Positions 8,056 to 17,962 of a stretch of DNA of 64,000 nucleotides are shown here, in pieces. Source of the DNA: G963664835 sp965220775 (GTDB lineage Bacteria > Chloroflexota > UBA6077 > FW602-bin22 > JBCLEL01); contig OZ244845.1 of NCBI GenBank assembly GCA_965220775.1, positions 3,162,001 through 3,226,000 on the forward strand. The letters run 5' to 3'. Position 1 is the first letter of the stretch. Every line of letters starts with the position of its first letter. Both the position numbers and the translations under genes were made by a program. The notes under the pieces were generated by a model. It was not told where the DNA came from, did not search any database, and saw nothing but the letters and a program-made list of their open reading frames with translations.

Positions 8056-8286
8056 GAGATTCCTCGGGCGATCTCGGCCCAATCAACGCCCGCATTAGTA
8101 GCCCACAAAGAGAGTACGTTTGCGTCGACCAACACAGTGCGCGATAGCGGTTCGTCATGGCATACTGCCACGAGAGACGGAGCGCATGCATTACAACTGC
8201 ACCGGTAGGCCACAGCGGTACTGGAGTGAGCGAAATTCCTCCCAACGACGTAAGGTAAGCCCGATTCTTCGTAAAGGAGCGGCTGA

Positions 8287-9303
8287 ATGGCGAGCAGAGA
8301 GAAACTAAGATGGGGAGTATTGGGCACGGCTGACATTGCGATACGGCAGGTCATACCTGCCACCCAACAATCGCAATCCGCCCGTGTCGCCGCTATCGCG
8401 AGCCGAACCGAAGCGAGAGCAGCCGAAGTGGCGAGGATGCTAGATATCGAGCGTCACTATGGCTCATACGAGCGGCTACTAGCAGACCCGGACGTCGACG
8501 CAATCTACATCCCCTTACCTAACAGCATGCATCTCAAGTGGGCAATCAAGTCCGCCGACGCCGGAAAACACATTCTCTGCGAGAAACCCTTGGGCATAAC
8601 CGCTGACGAGTGCCGGCAAATGGTGAAGGCCGCTCGCGAGAACAACGTTCTTCTAACAGAGGCATTCTGGTACCGCCATCACCCACAAAACCTACTGGTC
8701 AAAGACTTGATAGCACAGGGAACGTTGGGCGAGCTCAAGATCATCCGCGGTTCCCTTCAAGGTAAGGCGCCTGACACGGGAGACAATATCAGGTTTTCGG
8801 CTGAGCTCGCCGGCGGCACGCTTCTGGATGGTGGTTGCTATCCAGTGAACCTGTGCCGGTGGCTTTACCAACGCGAGCCGACTGTAGTTAGTGCGATGTT
8901 CGAACACGATGATCGTTTCAAGGTGGACGTGGCATTCTACGGGATTCTGAAATTCGGCGATGGCCAGTTTGGATTTGCCAGCAGCGGCTACAGGCATGCC
9001 CGCAACGTCAGCTACGAGGTCTATGGCGATCGCGGTTCGGCTTCGGTCGAGTCCTTCATGACCGCTGACCACAAGAGTACTACTGTTCGCCTCGTCATTG
9101 ACGGTGAGGCTTCCGAGCACAAGTTTCCTCCCGTGAACGCTTATACGCTTCAGGCGGATAACTTTGCGGAATGCGTGCGCGAGGGCACGGAGCCATTGAC
9201 GCCGGCGGCGGACGCCATTAAGAATATGGCGGTGATCGAAGCGCTCTTCGAGTCGGGACGGACTGGCCGGCACATCGCTGTGCCGGCCGAAGCAGAGATG
9301 TAG
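8287..9303 (+). CDS. Gfo/Idh/MocA family NAD(P)-dependent oxidoreductase
   Basis: A 338-residue cytoplasmic dehydrogenase. The N-terminal Rossmann fold starts RWGVLGTADIA, and the family's EKPLG motif follows (HILCEKPLGIT, about residues 97-107), carrying the Lys of the active site. The C-terminal half is the mixed sheet domain that binds the substrate. Family members oxidise or interconvert sugars, inositols and related polyols. The ATG follows AAAGGAGCGGCTGA, a strong site. Placed after three sugar permeases and before a TPP enzyme, it probably acts on the imported compound. The GGG/GTADIA turn replaces the more usual GxGxxG, which is common in this family. Confidence 0.85.
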   Translation: MASREKLRWGVLGTADIAIRQVIPATQQSQSARVAAIASRTEARAAEVARMLDIERHYGSYERLLADPDVDAIYIPLPNSMHLKWAIKSADAGKHILCEKPLGITADECRQMVKAARENNVLLTEAFWYRHHPQNLLVKDLIAQGTLGELKIIRGSLQGKAPDTGDNIRFSAELAGGTLLDGGCYPVNLCRWLYQREPTVVSAMFEHDDRFKVDVAFYGILKFGDGQFGFASSGYRHARNVSYEVYGDRGSASVESFMTADHKSTTVRLVIDGEASEHKFPPVNAYTLQADNFAECVREGTEPLTPAADAIKNMAVIEALFESGRTGRHIAVPAEAEM

Positions 9304-9493
9304 CCTCGGTTCTCCTATTGCTTCCCCTTAGAGGCAGGGACCCTCAGTTTGATCCGATATCGAATCAGCAACAGAGAGTACCATTAGGAGCGACAATCTT
9401 GGCGGACTCCTCGATTCTCCTAGGCTACGAATAGTACAAGTGATTCTCCCAAGTCTGCCCGAGTAATTGCAGTTTGCAGAGAAAGGTAAGGAT

Positions 9494-11197
9494 ATGACGA
9501 CACTCGAAGCAATTGTCAGTTTCTTGAAGAAAGAAGGCGTTGAGTATTTGAGTTGCTTCCCCACGACAAATATTATCGAGACCGCCGCAAAGGCCGGCAT
9601 CAGACCTATTGTTTGCCGCCAAGAACGCGTCGGGGTAGGGATTGCTGACGGATACTCGCGTGTAACCAATGGCGAAACGCCCGGCGTCTTTGCAATGCAA
9701 TACGGACCTGGAGCCGAGAACGCTTACTCCGGCGTAGCGACTGCCTTTTCGGACTCGGTGCCCGTGCTATTGCTCCCACTCGGAAATTCAGAGGACCGAG
9801 AGGGAGTCTCCCCCCTTTTCAGCTCTGTAGTCAGTTTCGCATCGGTAACCAAGAGGGTCGAACGGATAACTAGCTCAGGGCGCATCGGCGAAGTGATGCG
9901 CAGGACTATGGCAGCCATGCGTCAGGGCCGCCCTGGTCCGGTAATGGTGGAGATACCAGTCGATATCCTCAAGGACGAAGTGGAGCCATCGGCACTGGCA
10001 GATCTTTCGGTCAAGCGCACTTGTTTCCAAGGCGACCCGAGCGACATCGATGCCGCAGCCCGAGCGCTGTGCGATTCACGATGCCCGATTGTGCACGCCG
10101 GACAAGGCGTCCTCTATGCTGATGCCTCCAACGAGCTTATCGAGTTGGCCGAGCTATTAAGCCTTCCAGTCATGACCACCGTACTCGGAAAGAGTGCATT
10201 CCCAGAGAATAACGCTTTGGCACTGGGTAGTGGAACCGAACAGAGTATTCCTCGGAAACTCCACCACTTCTTGCAGCGTTCGGACTTGATCCTAGGTATG
10301 GGTTGCAGCTTTACCAAACATGGCATGTCCGTGCCCATACCAAGTGGAAAGACGCTGATTCACGCCACGAACGATCCCGCCGACATCAATAAAGACTATC
10401 AGGTCGAATATCCAATCATCGGAGATGCCAAGCTCGTACTGCGACAACTGATCGACGCTTGCCGCGACATCGTAGGGGAAAATGGACGAAAAAATCCGGC
10501 AATCGTCGAAGAGATCGCATCCATCGATCGCGGCTGGTTAGCTGACTGGATGCACAAGCTTACGAGTGGAGAGCGACCTATCAATCCGTACCGCGTAATT
10601 TGGGAGTTCATGCAGACGGTAGATCCTGATGACGCTATAGTCACCCACGACTCCGGGAACCCAAGAATGCAAATGATGCCCTTCTATCGCGCGGGCGGTC
10701 CGCGAAGCTACATTGGTTGGGGCAAATCACACGGTCTTGGCACTGGGCTAGGCCTTATTATGGGTGCGAAACTCGCACGGCCGGAGAAGCTTTGCGTCAA
10801 CTTCATGGGCGATGCGGCGTTTGGAATGGTGGGCCTCGACTTCGAGACCGCGGTTCGAAACCGGATTCCGATTATTACGATAGTTCTTAACAATTCAGGG
10901 ATGGCCTCAGAAGGCAGGTCTATGCCCGTCGCCGACACAACCTATCGCACCAGTGAACTAGAAGGCAACTACTCGGAAATTGCGCGAGCCATGGGCGGTT
11001 ATTCAGAGCGAATTGAAGATCCCGGCGAGATTGCAGATGCATTCAAGCGGGCAATACGCGTATCCGAAGAACAGGGCGAGCCGGCCCTGTTGGAGTTTGT
11101 CACCGCCCGCGAGACCGACTGGTCCTGGGCGGGAAGTCAGAGTATGTTGGGGACCGCAGCCGGAGACTTCAAGCCGAGTTTGTTGCTCGATGAATAG
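9494..11197 (+). CDS. Thiamine-diphosphate-dependent enzyme, acetolactate-synthase-like
   Basis: A 567-residue protein with the three-domain layout of the acetolactate synthase / benzoylformate decarboxylase superfamily. The catalytic Glu is E44 in CRQERVGVGIADGYSR. The thiamine-binding motif runs from GD at 439-440 (NFMGDAAFG) to NN at 466-467. I start at the ATG 9494 (MTTLEAIVSFL), which follows GAAAGG, rather than the in-frame ATG nine codons earlier. No ilvN-type regulatory subunit and no other branched-chain genes are nearby, so a catabolic carboligase or decarboxylase is more likely than valine synthesis. The substrate is unknown. Confidence 0.85.
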   Translation: MTTLEAIVSFLKKEGVEYLSCFPTTNIIETAAKAGIRPIVCRQERVGVGIADGYSRVTNGETPGVFAMQYGPGAENAYSGVATAFSDSVPVLLLPLGNSEDREGVSPLFSSVVSFASVTKRVERITSSGRIGEVMRRTMAAMRQGRPGPVMVEIPVDILKDEVEPSALADLSVKRTCFQGDPSDIDAAARALCDSRCPIVHAGQGVLYADASNELIELAELLSLPVMTTVLGKSAFPENNALALGSGTEQSIPRKLHHFLQRSDLILGMGCSFTKHGMSVPIPSGKTLIHATNDPADINKDYQVEYPIIGDAKLVLRQLIDACRDIVGENGRKNPAIVEEIASIDRGWLADWMHKLTSGERPINPYRVIWEFMQTVDPDDAIVTHDSGNPRMQMMPFYRAGGPRSYIGWGKSHGLGTGLGLIMGAKLARPEKLCVNFMGDAAFGMVGLDFETAVRNRIPIITIVLNNSGMASEGRSMPVADTTYRTSELEGNYSEIARAMGGYSERIEDPGEIADAFKRAIRVSEEQGEPALLEFVTARETDWSWAGSQSMLGTAAGDFKPSLLLDE

Positions 11198-11412
11198 CCG
11201 GCTTCGAAATCGACAGGCGCCCCGAGCTTGGACAATTTCCACCGTCTTGAAGGTCCGCAGTCTCCATTGGCCTGTTCGATTTAGCCTCAGCTCACCACCC
11301 AGGTCAGCGTTCGTTCGGCCGTAAGGTCCGAACCTTGATCTAGAAAATTCGAGTTATAATAGATTAGATTCGTATTCTGATTGAGAGAAGGTTAGCAAGG
11401 GGTAAGGAGCTC

Positions 11413-12801
11413 GTGTCAGAGACGGAATTCGCCTCTATCGCCCATCTGATGCGCCGCGCAGGGTTCGGAGCAACCTATGCCGAGTTGGAAGCGCTTGCTG
11501 ACAAGGGCTACGAGCAAATCGTTGAAGACCTCATTCATCCCGAACGCGCGCCGGATATCGAACGTGACGTTATGGAGCGCTATTGGGACGGGGAGTTCAA
11601 CGCTCAGCAGCCAAATTGGCTCTTCCGGATGATCAACAGCCGCCGTCCGCTTGAGGAAAAGTTGGCGCTATTTTGGCACCATGTTTTCGCCACAGCTTGG
11701 TACAAATCCGAGCACATATGGTCAATTCCCGACCAAATTGACATGTTTAGGCGGGTTGGATTCTCGGATTTCCGCAAGATCCTGATGGAGCTATCGAGAG
11801 ATCCGGCGATGATCTTCTGGCTTGACAACAACGAGAACCATAGGGATGAGCCAAATGAGAACTACGGTCGCGAACTGCTCGAACTATTCTCGATGGGCGT
11901 AGGCAATTACACAGAAAAAGACATCAAGATGGCGGCTCGGGCATTTACCGGGTGGACGTTTTCTCAGCCGATTCCTCTTTATCCCCACGGTGACTATTAT
12001 GCCGAGTTTCTATATCGCGACGATGACCACGACGATAGCATCAAGACCTTCCTCGGAGAAACTGGCCGATTTAACGGCGAAGACATCATCGAGATTATTG
12101 TGAAGCAGCCCGCCACCGCTCGTTTTATTTCGAGGCACCTCTACAACTTCTTTGTCGCCGACGAGCCGCAGGTGCCATCGTGGAATCAAGTCCCGCCCCA
12201 GGATCCCCACGCGATAGAGATGCTGGTGACCGCGTACTTTGACAGTGGTGGCAACATTCGATCGATGCTCAGAGTACTGTTCAATTCCGACTTTTTCAAG
12301 GAAGCGAGACTCAAGCGGGTCAAGTCCCCTACGGAGTTGATCGTGGGGACTATCAAGTTAACTGGAACGTACAAGTTCCCAGACCACCGACTACTCGAGT
12401 TGATCGCAGCTTCTAGAGCCATGGGACAGGAGATAATGAATCCGCCTACCGTTGAGGGGTGGCACACGGGCAAGGAGTGGATTGACGGCGGAACTCTCAA
12501 CGAACGGGTGAATTTCGCTGTAAACGAGATGTCCGACGTGACCAAACCTGGAATTCAGGACATAGTTGCAAGGCTGAGATCTGAACGAGAGACGCTATCA
12601 CCGGAAGCATTAATCGACCGCGTCTTGGTTCTAGCGGGCTCATTAGAGGCGAGCCGCGAAACTCGCAGCGCTCTGGTCAACGCCGCCGAGTCCAGGTTCG
12701 AGACTCGCTTCGACAGCGAGGATGATAAGAGGCTGAGTGCTGACTGGGTAGGCCACATTCTTCAACTAGTAGTGTCGTCGCGTGAATACCAATTCGCTTG
12801 A
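11413..12801 (+). CDS. DUF1800 family protein
   Basis: A 462-residue protein of the DUF1800 family, seen from the N-terminal HLMRRAGFGAT, the WHHVF segment, the NENYGRELLELFSMGVGNYTE region and the late PPTVEGWHTGKEW motif. The start is the GTG at 11413 behind AAGGAG. Members are usually exported and are almost always encoded next to a DUF1501 protein, as here (19 bases downstream). The biochemical role is not established. This copy lacks an obvious signal peptide. A TATAAT at 11355-11360 could be part of its promoter. Confidence 0.85.
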   Translation: MSETEFASIAHLMRRAGFGATYAELEALADKGYEQIVEDLIHPERAPDIERDVMERYWDGEFNAQQPNWLFRMINSRRPLEEKLALFWHHVFATAWYKSEHIWSIPDQIDMFRRVGFSDFRKILMELSRDPAMIFWLDNNENHRDEPNENYGRELLELFSMGVGNYTEKDIKMAARAFTGWTFSQPIPLYPHGDYYAEFLYRDDDHDDSIKTFLGETGRFNGEDIIEIIVKQPATARFISRHLYNFFVADEPQVPSWNQVPPQDPHAIEMLVTAYFDSGGNIRSMLRVLFNSDFFKEARLKRVKSPTELIVGTIKLTGTYKFPDHRLLELIAASRAMGQEIMNPPTVEGWHTGKEWIDGGTLNERVNFAVNEMSDVTKPGIQDIVARLRSERETLSPEALIDRVLVLAGSLEASRETRSALVNAAESRFETRFDSEDDKRLSADWVGHILQLVVSSREYQFA

Positions 12802-12819
12802 GTGGTGAAGGGGGCGAAT

Positions 12820-13953
12820 ATGAACACGAACAACAAACAACCAGTCTTGGTTGTCGTGCAGCTCTCGGGGGGCAACGACTTTATGAACACAGTCGTGCCT
12901 TATACGAACCCGAATTACTACGATAGTAGAAAAACGCTAGTCGTCGGGCAAGAGGAGGCGTTGCCGATAGACAACAACCTTGCGTTCCATCCCAGGGTCG
13001 AAGGGCTTAAGTCCCTTTTCGACGGAGGTAAGGTTGCAGTCATTCAGGGAATCGGCTACCCCAATTCCAGTCGCTCGCATTTTCGAGCGATGGACATCTG
13101 GCATACTTGCGAACCGGCGCACGTCGCCACCGAAGGCTGGCTTGGCAAGACAATACGAGAACTCGACCCACAGAAACACAACGTTCTCACCGGCGTTAAC
13201 GTCGGAAGGGGTCTTCCCCGCGCAATGGCCGTACCGGGTGTGCCTGTTGCCTCGGTTGGTGACCTCGACAACTATGGGCTAATGAGTGGTATCAGTGACG
13301 CCTCACAGCGCGAGCAAGCCCTGACCCATTTCAAAGAGATGTACACCCCAGCCATAGGAACAGGGCCGGTAATGGACTACCTGGCCCAAACTGGCACCGA
13401 TTTACTTCTAGGTGCCGACCGGCTCAAACAGGCGCCCGTCAACTACTCGTCGAGTGTTCAATATCCTGACAGTGTGATCGCGCGGGGTCTCAGAGATGTG
13501 GCGCGGGTACATCTCGCCGGCCTGGGAACACGTGTTTTCTTTACGGCGCAACCCGGATACGACACCCACGCTAACCAGGGGCCAAACCATCCCAAGTTGC
13601 TGGGCGAGTTTTCGGATGCCATGACCGCCTTTTACCAGGATCTCCAGGAACACAACGCCTCAGAGGAGGTGGCCATTTTGGTGTACACCGAATTTGGGCG
13701 TCGGATAAGAGACAATGGCAGCGGCACCGACCACGGTTCCGGTGGAGGCGCGTTCATCATAGGTGAGCGGGTCAACGGCGGATTGTACGCCGAATACCCA
13801 CCGTTGGAACCCAGCCAATGGTTGAATGGGGAAGACCTCCGCCACACCATCGACTTTCGAGGTGTTTACGCGACCCTGCTGGAGCAATGGCTGGGCTTGG
13901 ACGCCGGCCCAATCGTAGGCGGGACATTTGAGCAAGTCCGGCCATTTGCTTAG
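12820..13953 (+). CDS. DUF1501 family protein
   Basis: A 377-residue DUF1501 protein, partner of the DUF1800 gene just upstream. The family features are the LSGGNDFMNTVVPY start, the GIGYPNSSRSHFRAMDIW segment, PGYDTHANQG and the TEFGRR..(D)NGS.GTDHG block, which resembles the metal-site layout of the alkaline phosphatase/sulfatase fold. I start at ATG 12820 because GAAGGGGG precedes it; GTG 12802 overlaps the upstream stop but has no such site. The usual twin-arginine signal is absent, so either it stays in the cytoplasm or the start has been lost. Function unknown. Confidence 0.85.
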   Translation: MNTNNKQPVLVVVQLSGGNDFMNTVVPYTNPNYYDSRKTLVVGQEEALPIDNNLAFHPRVEGLKSLFDGGKVAVIQGIGYPNSSRSHFRAMDIWHTCEPAHVATEGWLGKTIRELDPQKHNVLTGVNVGRGLPRAMAVPGVPVASVGDLDNYGLMSGISDASQREQALTHFKEMYTPAIGTGPVMDYLAQTGTDLLLGADRLKQAPVNYSSSVQYPDSVIARGLRDVARVHLAGLGTRVFFTAQPGYDTHANQGPNHPKLLGEFSDAMTAFYQDLQEHNASEEVAILVYTEFGRRIRDNGSGTDHGSGGGAFIIGERVNGGLYAEYPPLEPSQWLNGEDLRHTIDFRGVYATLLEQWLGLDAGPIVGGTFEQVRPFA

Positions 13954-14001
13954 TCAAAGCGCAGCGCATCGGGCAGATCGCAAAGGTATCATCCGGAGAC
14001 A

Positions 14002-15018
14002 ATGATGAGCAGACCTCATGGGCTTCTGAGGGCCGGGTTCCCTTACGTAAAAACATTGGGAATGAGAAGGGTAACGAACTTTCCCGTAGACCTCGCAATT
14101 GCAGCTGACGAAACACTATACGTGTTGTGCCGAAGCCCTAGTTTCGCCCAGATCAGCCGGCTAACCCAATTGGATGAAAACCTTGGAGCGATTGGCGGAT
14201 TCGGAACCGACGATGGTAAGTTCCAGTTGCCGGCAGGCATCGCAATCGACCGGGAACAGAGACTTTGGGTTTCCGACGAGGCGCTTCACCGGATTACCGT
14301 CCTCACGTCTGATGGTGAATTCGTGACCAAGTGGGGCGAGCATGGAAAGGCAAATGGCCAACTCAACCGTCCCTCTGGAATTGCGTTCGACGTCGATGAG
14401 AATCTTTACGTTGTAGATACCATGAACCATCGCGTACAGAAATTCTCCAAGAATGGTGAGTTTCTCCTTAGTTGGGGACAGTTTGGCAATGGCGACGGCG
14501 AGTTCAACATGCCGTGGGGCATAGCCGTGGACGAACTCGGTGACGTCTATGTTGTCGACTGGCGGAACGACCGCGTCCAAAAGTTCGGCGCGGATGGGAA
14601 TTTCCGTTTAAGAATCGGTAGCTCGGGCGACGGCAACGGACAGTTCAGCCGGCCGGCGGGGATTGCCGTCGATGGCCATGGTGAGATTTACGTGGCGGAC
14701 TGCGGCAACAATCGAGTTCAACAATTTAACTCGGAAGGCCACTACGTTAAGAGGTTTGTCGGTAACGCGACTCTGTCCAGATCCGGTCGAAAATACATGA
14801 TGGCCAACGCGCTACCGAACCGGTTGCGGGAAATGGCCGACCTTGAGCCGCAAGAGCGATTTAGGAGTCCTAAGTCTGTGAAGATCGACAAACAATTCAG
14901 GATGTACGTCGCAGATTTTGGGTCTTATCGGATCCAGGTATATCAAAAGGATTTTGTTCCGCTCTCGCCTGAGCAATTCGCACCACCTCTTCGTTCGCCC
15001 ACTTTGCTGTCCCAATAG
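14002..15018 (+). CDS. NHL-repeat beta-propeller protein
   Basis: A 338-residue protein built from about five or six NHL repeats. Each carries the G.A.D..G.(I/V)YV.D..N.R(I/V)Q.F pattern, for example ...GIAVDELGDVYVVDW and ...GIAVDGHGEIYVADC, spaced about 47 residues apart between residues 55 and 320. Such propellers bind ligands or partner proteins; some members are lyases. There is no signal peptide. Two ATG codons (14002 and 14005) are possible after CCGGAG. It follows the DUF1501 gene by 48 bases on the same strand and may share its transcript. Confidence 0.85.
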   Translation: MMSRPHGLLRAGFPYVKTLGMRRVTNFPVDLAIAADETLYVLCRSPSFAQISRLTQLDENLGAIGGFGTDDGKFQLPAGIAIDREQRLWVSDEALHRITVLTSDGEFVTKWGEHGKANGQLNRPSGIAFDVDENLYVVDTMNHRVQKFSKNGEFLLSWGQFGNGDGEFNMPWGIAVDELGDVYVVDWRNDRVQKFGADGNFRLRIGSSGDGNGQFSRPAGIAVDGHGEIYVADCGNNRVQQFNSEGHYVKRFVGNATLSRSGRKYMMANALPNRLREMADLEPQERFRSPKSVKIDKQFRMYVADFGSYRIQVYQKDFVPLSPEQFAPPLRSPTLLSQ

Positions 15019-15351
15019 GTGCCCGAAGATCAAATCTCAGTGCACGTTCGAGCGGAGAACCGAACGATGCGATCTCCAACAAGGTGGGACGACCCAATAC
15101 ATTTGTTGATTCCGAGACTCCCACTAGGATGCCACAAACTGTCAACCATCGTAAGGCGCACTCTTTAGGATGCCCAAGTTGAAGTGGTTCCTGTCCCCTA
15201 GTTTGGCGAATTCCGCTCGGACATCTCGACGCCGCGGGCATTGACGGTGCGTCCGCGTACGAACTAAGCAACGTTCTGGAGTGCTGGTACCACAGCGCCT
15301 GGATATATCCTTGCCAGTTGAAACCTCAGGTCGCCTGCAGGAGACCTAATC
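15019..15351. other. Gap with no gene
   Basis: Between the NHL gene and the GMC oxidoreductase gene I find no credible coding frame, RNA or repeat. The only clear element is the AGGAG site at 15339-15343 that belongs to the downstream TTG start. Confidence 0.5.
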
Positions 15352-16893
15352 TTGGCCTACGATCAGATTGTCGTCGGAGCCGGCACCGCTGGTGCGATTA
15401 TGGCCGCGCGCCTCTCTGAAGACCCTCAGAGGTCTGTGCTCTTGCTGGAAGCGGGCCCAGACTATCCAGACTTCGAACGAATGCCGGATGAGATCAAATA
15501 CGCCTATTCTCGCTTTGACAGACCGCTACCGAAGGCCTTTGGCCCCACCAGTAAACACGACTGGAACTTCGAAGCCCGCGCCACTCCGGATCGACGAATG
15601 TCCGTGTACAGAGGAAAAGTGACCGGAGGATCAAGCGCTGTGAACGCAATGATCTTTCTGCGAGGAGTTCCTGAGGACTACGACGGCTGGGCAGAGTCGG
15701 GCAACGATGAATGGAGTTTTCAAAGACTCCTTCCCTATTTCCGTAAGATCGAGACCGACCTCGACTTCGATGACGAATATCACGGCAACGCCGGCCCCAT
15801 CCCCGTTGGGCGATTCCAGAAGGAGGATTGGCACGGCGATCAGCTAGCCTTTTACAATAGTTGCTTGACTGCGGGATTCGCCGAGTGCCCAGATCACAAC
15901 CATCCCTACTCGGACGGCGTCGGGCCAAGCCCGTTTAACAACTACAACGGTATCCGTTGGAGCACGGCTATCGGATACCTCAACCCAGCACGTTCAAGGC
16001 CGAACCTGACGATTCAGCCGGACTCCCTCGCGCACCGAGTGCTTCTCGATGGGAAGAAGGCTATCGGCGTGCTAGTAGAGCGGAGAGGCGAGGTCTCAGC
16101 TGTCTACGGACAGGAGATCGTACTGTGCGCAGGAGCGATAGGCTCACCTCACCTCCTGTTGCTTTCGGGGATCGGACCGCAAAGCAATCAAGAGCCGGTC
16201 CCCATCACGCACGAACTTCCTGGAGTTGGCAAGAACCTGCGCGATCATCCCATAGTCGCGTTAACCTGGGGGACCGTCGACACATTCGTGCAGAATGAGC
16301 TTGCGCCCCGAATACAGGTTTTCCTAAGGTGTACGGCACCCGGCTCAACCCTTAGGAACGACATTGCTATTCAGCAAGCCTCTTTCGCCACCCACGAGAC
16401 CAGCCCGCACTCAATTCCTTTCGAAGGTATCAGCATGGTCGCATTGCTTCAACTCGCCCAAGGTGCAGGGGAACTCAGAATTGCCTCTAAAAATCCTAAG
16501 GTGCAACCAACGCTGGACTATAACTATCTACAGGAGCCTTTCGACCGACAACGCCTGCGGTACGCAGTTCGGACATCGCTCCAGCTGGCCAGATACCCCG
16601 AACTTGCGAGCATCATCCAGCGGCGTCTAGATCCGGCCGATGAAGATCTGCGTTCGGACGAGACGCTCGACAAATGGATCATGAGAAGGGTGTCGACAGG
16701 CCATCACGTTTCTGGCACCTGCAAGATGGGGCCGGCCTCGGACCCAATGGCCGTCGTCGACCAACGAGGTAGGGTGCACGGCCTAGATGGACTCGTTGTA
16801 GCCGATGCCTCGATAATGCCGGACTGTATCCGTGCGAACACCAACGCCACAACGATGGTAATCGCGGAGCGCATCGCCGAATTCTTGACCTAG
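15352..16893 (+). CDS. GMC-family FAD-dependent oxidoreductase (choline/alcohol dehydrogenase type)
   Basis: A 513-residue flavoprotein. The FAD-binding Rossmann motif is at residues 8-13 (VGAGTAGAIMAARL), followed by the GMC signature GGSSAVNAMIF and the C-terminal active-site motif with H451-H452 (TGHHVSGTCKMG) and a late Asn (NTNATT). The family oxidises primary or secondary alcohols, including choline, sugars and polyethylene-glycol-like compounds. The start codon is TTG at 15352 with AGGAG eight bases before it, giving MAYDQIVVGAG. No signal peptide. It fits a pathway that oxidises an imported alcohol or sugar. Confidence 0.9.
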   Translation: MAYDQIVVGAGTAGAIMAARLSEDPQRSVLLLEAGPDYPDFERMPDEIKYAYSRFDRPLPKAFGPTSKHDWNFEARATPDRRMSVYRGKVTGGSSAVNAMIFLRGVPEDYDGWAESGNDEWSFQRLLPYFRKIETDLDFDDEYHGNAGPIPVGRFQKEDWHGDQLAFYNSCLTAGFAECPDHNHPYSDGVGPSPFNNYNGIRWSTAIGYLNPARSRPNLTIQPDSLAHRVLLDGKKAIGVLVERRGEVSAVYGQEIVLCAGAIGSPHLLLLSGIGPQSNQEPVPITHELPGVGKNLRDHPIVALTWGTVDTFVQNELAPRIQVFLRCTAPGSTLRNDIAIQQASFATHETSPHSIPFEGISMVALLQLAQGAGELRIASKNPKVQPTLDYNYLQEPFDRQRLRYAVRTSLQLARYPELASIIQRRLDPADEDLRSDETLDKWIMRRVSTGHHVSGTCKMGPASDPMAVVDQRGRVHGLDGLVVADASIMPDCIRANTNATTMVIAERIAEFLT

Positions 16894-17036
16894 CGCGCCG
16901 CGCATCACGCTGGTGGCTCCCCGAGCAGGAGACCTGGTTGCTAGTCCACAGTTTCGGCTAGAATACGAGCCGTGAGACTGCAAGCCTGCTGCCACTGTCC
17001 CTTGACGAAGTATGCCGTAGGAGAGCGGCACAGAGA

Positions 17037-17556
17037 ATGGCGAGGCACTGGGCGCATCGCCCAACTCACAGGCTGTTTCGATTAGATCTGCCCGTTTTAC
17101 CATGGAACGAGTTTCAGGCCGAAGGATTCTCGCAACCCGTCTCGGGCCTCATCGATCGATCCGACTCGGAACTCGTGTGTGGAATGCTGGTTGGCGGCGT
17201 CGACGCTGAAGCCAATGGGAGTCTGGCTTACTGCTCGATGCTCGACTTGCTCTTTCCCCGCCTAAGTCTCAACACGCCGCGGCTAGGAATTGCTTCCAGT
17301 GGGAGGGTCGGGACCCTAACCGCCCAGGAGTTGAGCGGGGTCGATTGCGTCGAGGATAAAGCTCGGCTTCGGCGGGTGACGAATTACATGGCCTGCCTCA
17401 TTCACGGCGGCACCGGTAGTCGCTATAATGGAAATGACTACTATCAGGGGATGATTATGTGGTCCCTTCCGGCAGTTCTGGAAGACCAGGATTGGCCGGC
17501 CCCCCCAGCCGGGCGGCTTGGTGGATCGAATGATTCAAGTGGCACGTCGGCGGTAG
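17037..17556 (+). pseudogene. C-terminal remnant of an unplaced, possibly carbohydrate-active protein, with a frameshift
   Basis: An open frame from 17037 encodes about 155 residues that look like the end of a larger protein: VCGMLVGG.D...NGSLAYC, then CLIHGGTGSRYNGNDYYQGM.MWSLPA. The last stretch resembles the ends of (alpha/alpha)6-barrel sugar enzymes, but I cannot name a family. At the C7 run 17500-17506 the frame goes wrong. Removing one C gives DWPAPQPGGLVDRMIQVARRR followed by TAG 17554-17556, a natural ending; as written, the frame runs on with low-complexity Ser/Gly to 17585. The upstream part is missing, with an in-frame stop at 16959. It is either a truncated, decayed gene or a sequencing error in the homopolymer. 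Confidence 0.5.
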
Positions 17557-17596
17557 ATTCCACGTCAGAGCGATTGAGGAATTGAGGTGATAGAAA

Positions 17597-17959
17597 TTGT
17601 CCGCTAGTATCAAGCAGCATCTTGAGGAATGCATACAACAGTTGAGATGTGGAGAGTTGACGGAATCCCGGTTGCGCGAACTGGGTGAGGCGATTGATGC
17701 CAACAACGGCCATCGCCAAAGCCTGCTCTACTTACAGAGCAATACATCTTCAGTTACGGAGCGTGTAATAGGGATGCGGATGGTCCAAAACGGCGTCGTC
17801 TCGGACGGGCCATTCGATGCGGCGGATTGGCCGTACAAATCCGTACTTGAGGCGATGAATGACGGCTGGAGAGTTATCCGCTTCCCGGTACAGCTACCTG
17901 TTGGGCACACGCAGGATACTCATCTCTCATGTGAATTCATACTTGAAAAGTGGGGTTAA
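17597..17959 (+). CDS. Small conserved-looking protein paired with PhyH dioxygenase
   Basis: A 120-residue protein I do not recognise. It starts with TTG at 17597 behind a perfect GAGGTGA site. The first 40 residues are charged and probably helical (HLEECIQQLRCGELTESRLREL). The second half has RVIGMRMVQNGVVSDGPFD, DWPYKSVLEAMNDGWRVIRFP and a CEFILEKW ending. It has no signal peptide or membrane segment. Its stop is only three bases before the start of the PhyH gene at 17963, so the two are co-translated. A decayed version of its C-terminus precedes the other PhyH gene (1152-1370), which makes a functional pairing likely. A role as a subunit or chaperone of the oxygenase is only a guess. Confidence 0.75.
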   Translation: MSASIKQHLEECIQQLRCGELTESRLRELGEAIDANNGHRQSLLYLQSNTSSVTERVIGMRMVQNGVVSDGPFDAADWPYKSVLEAMNDGWRVIRFPVQLPVGHTQDTHLSCEFILEKWG

Positions 17960-17962
17960 ATA

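Noticed and set aside
8052..8363. - strand frame with VLVDANVLSLWA, like the start of a PIN-domain toxin
   Set aside because: Only about 12 residues resemble a PIN start; the frame overlaps the dehydrogenase start and has no further motif.
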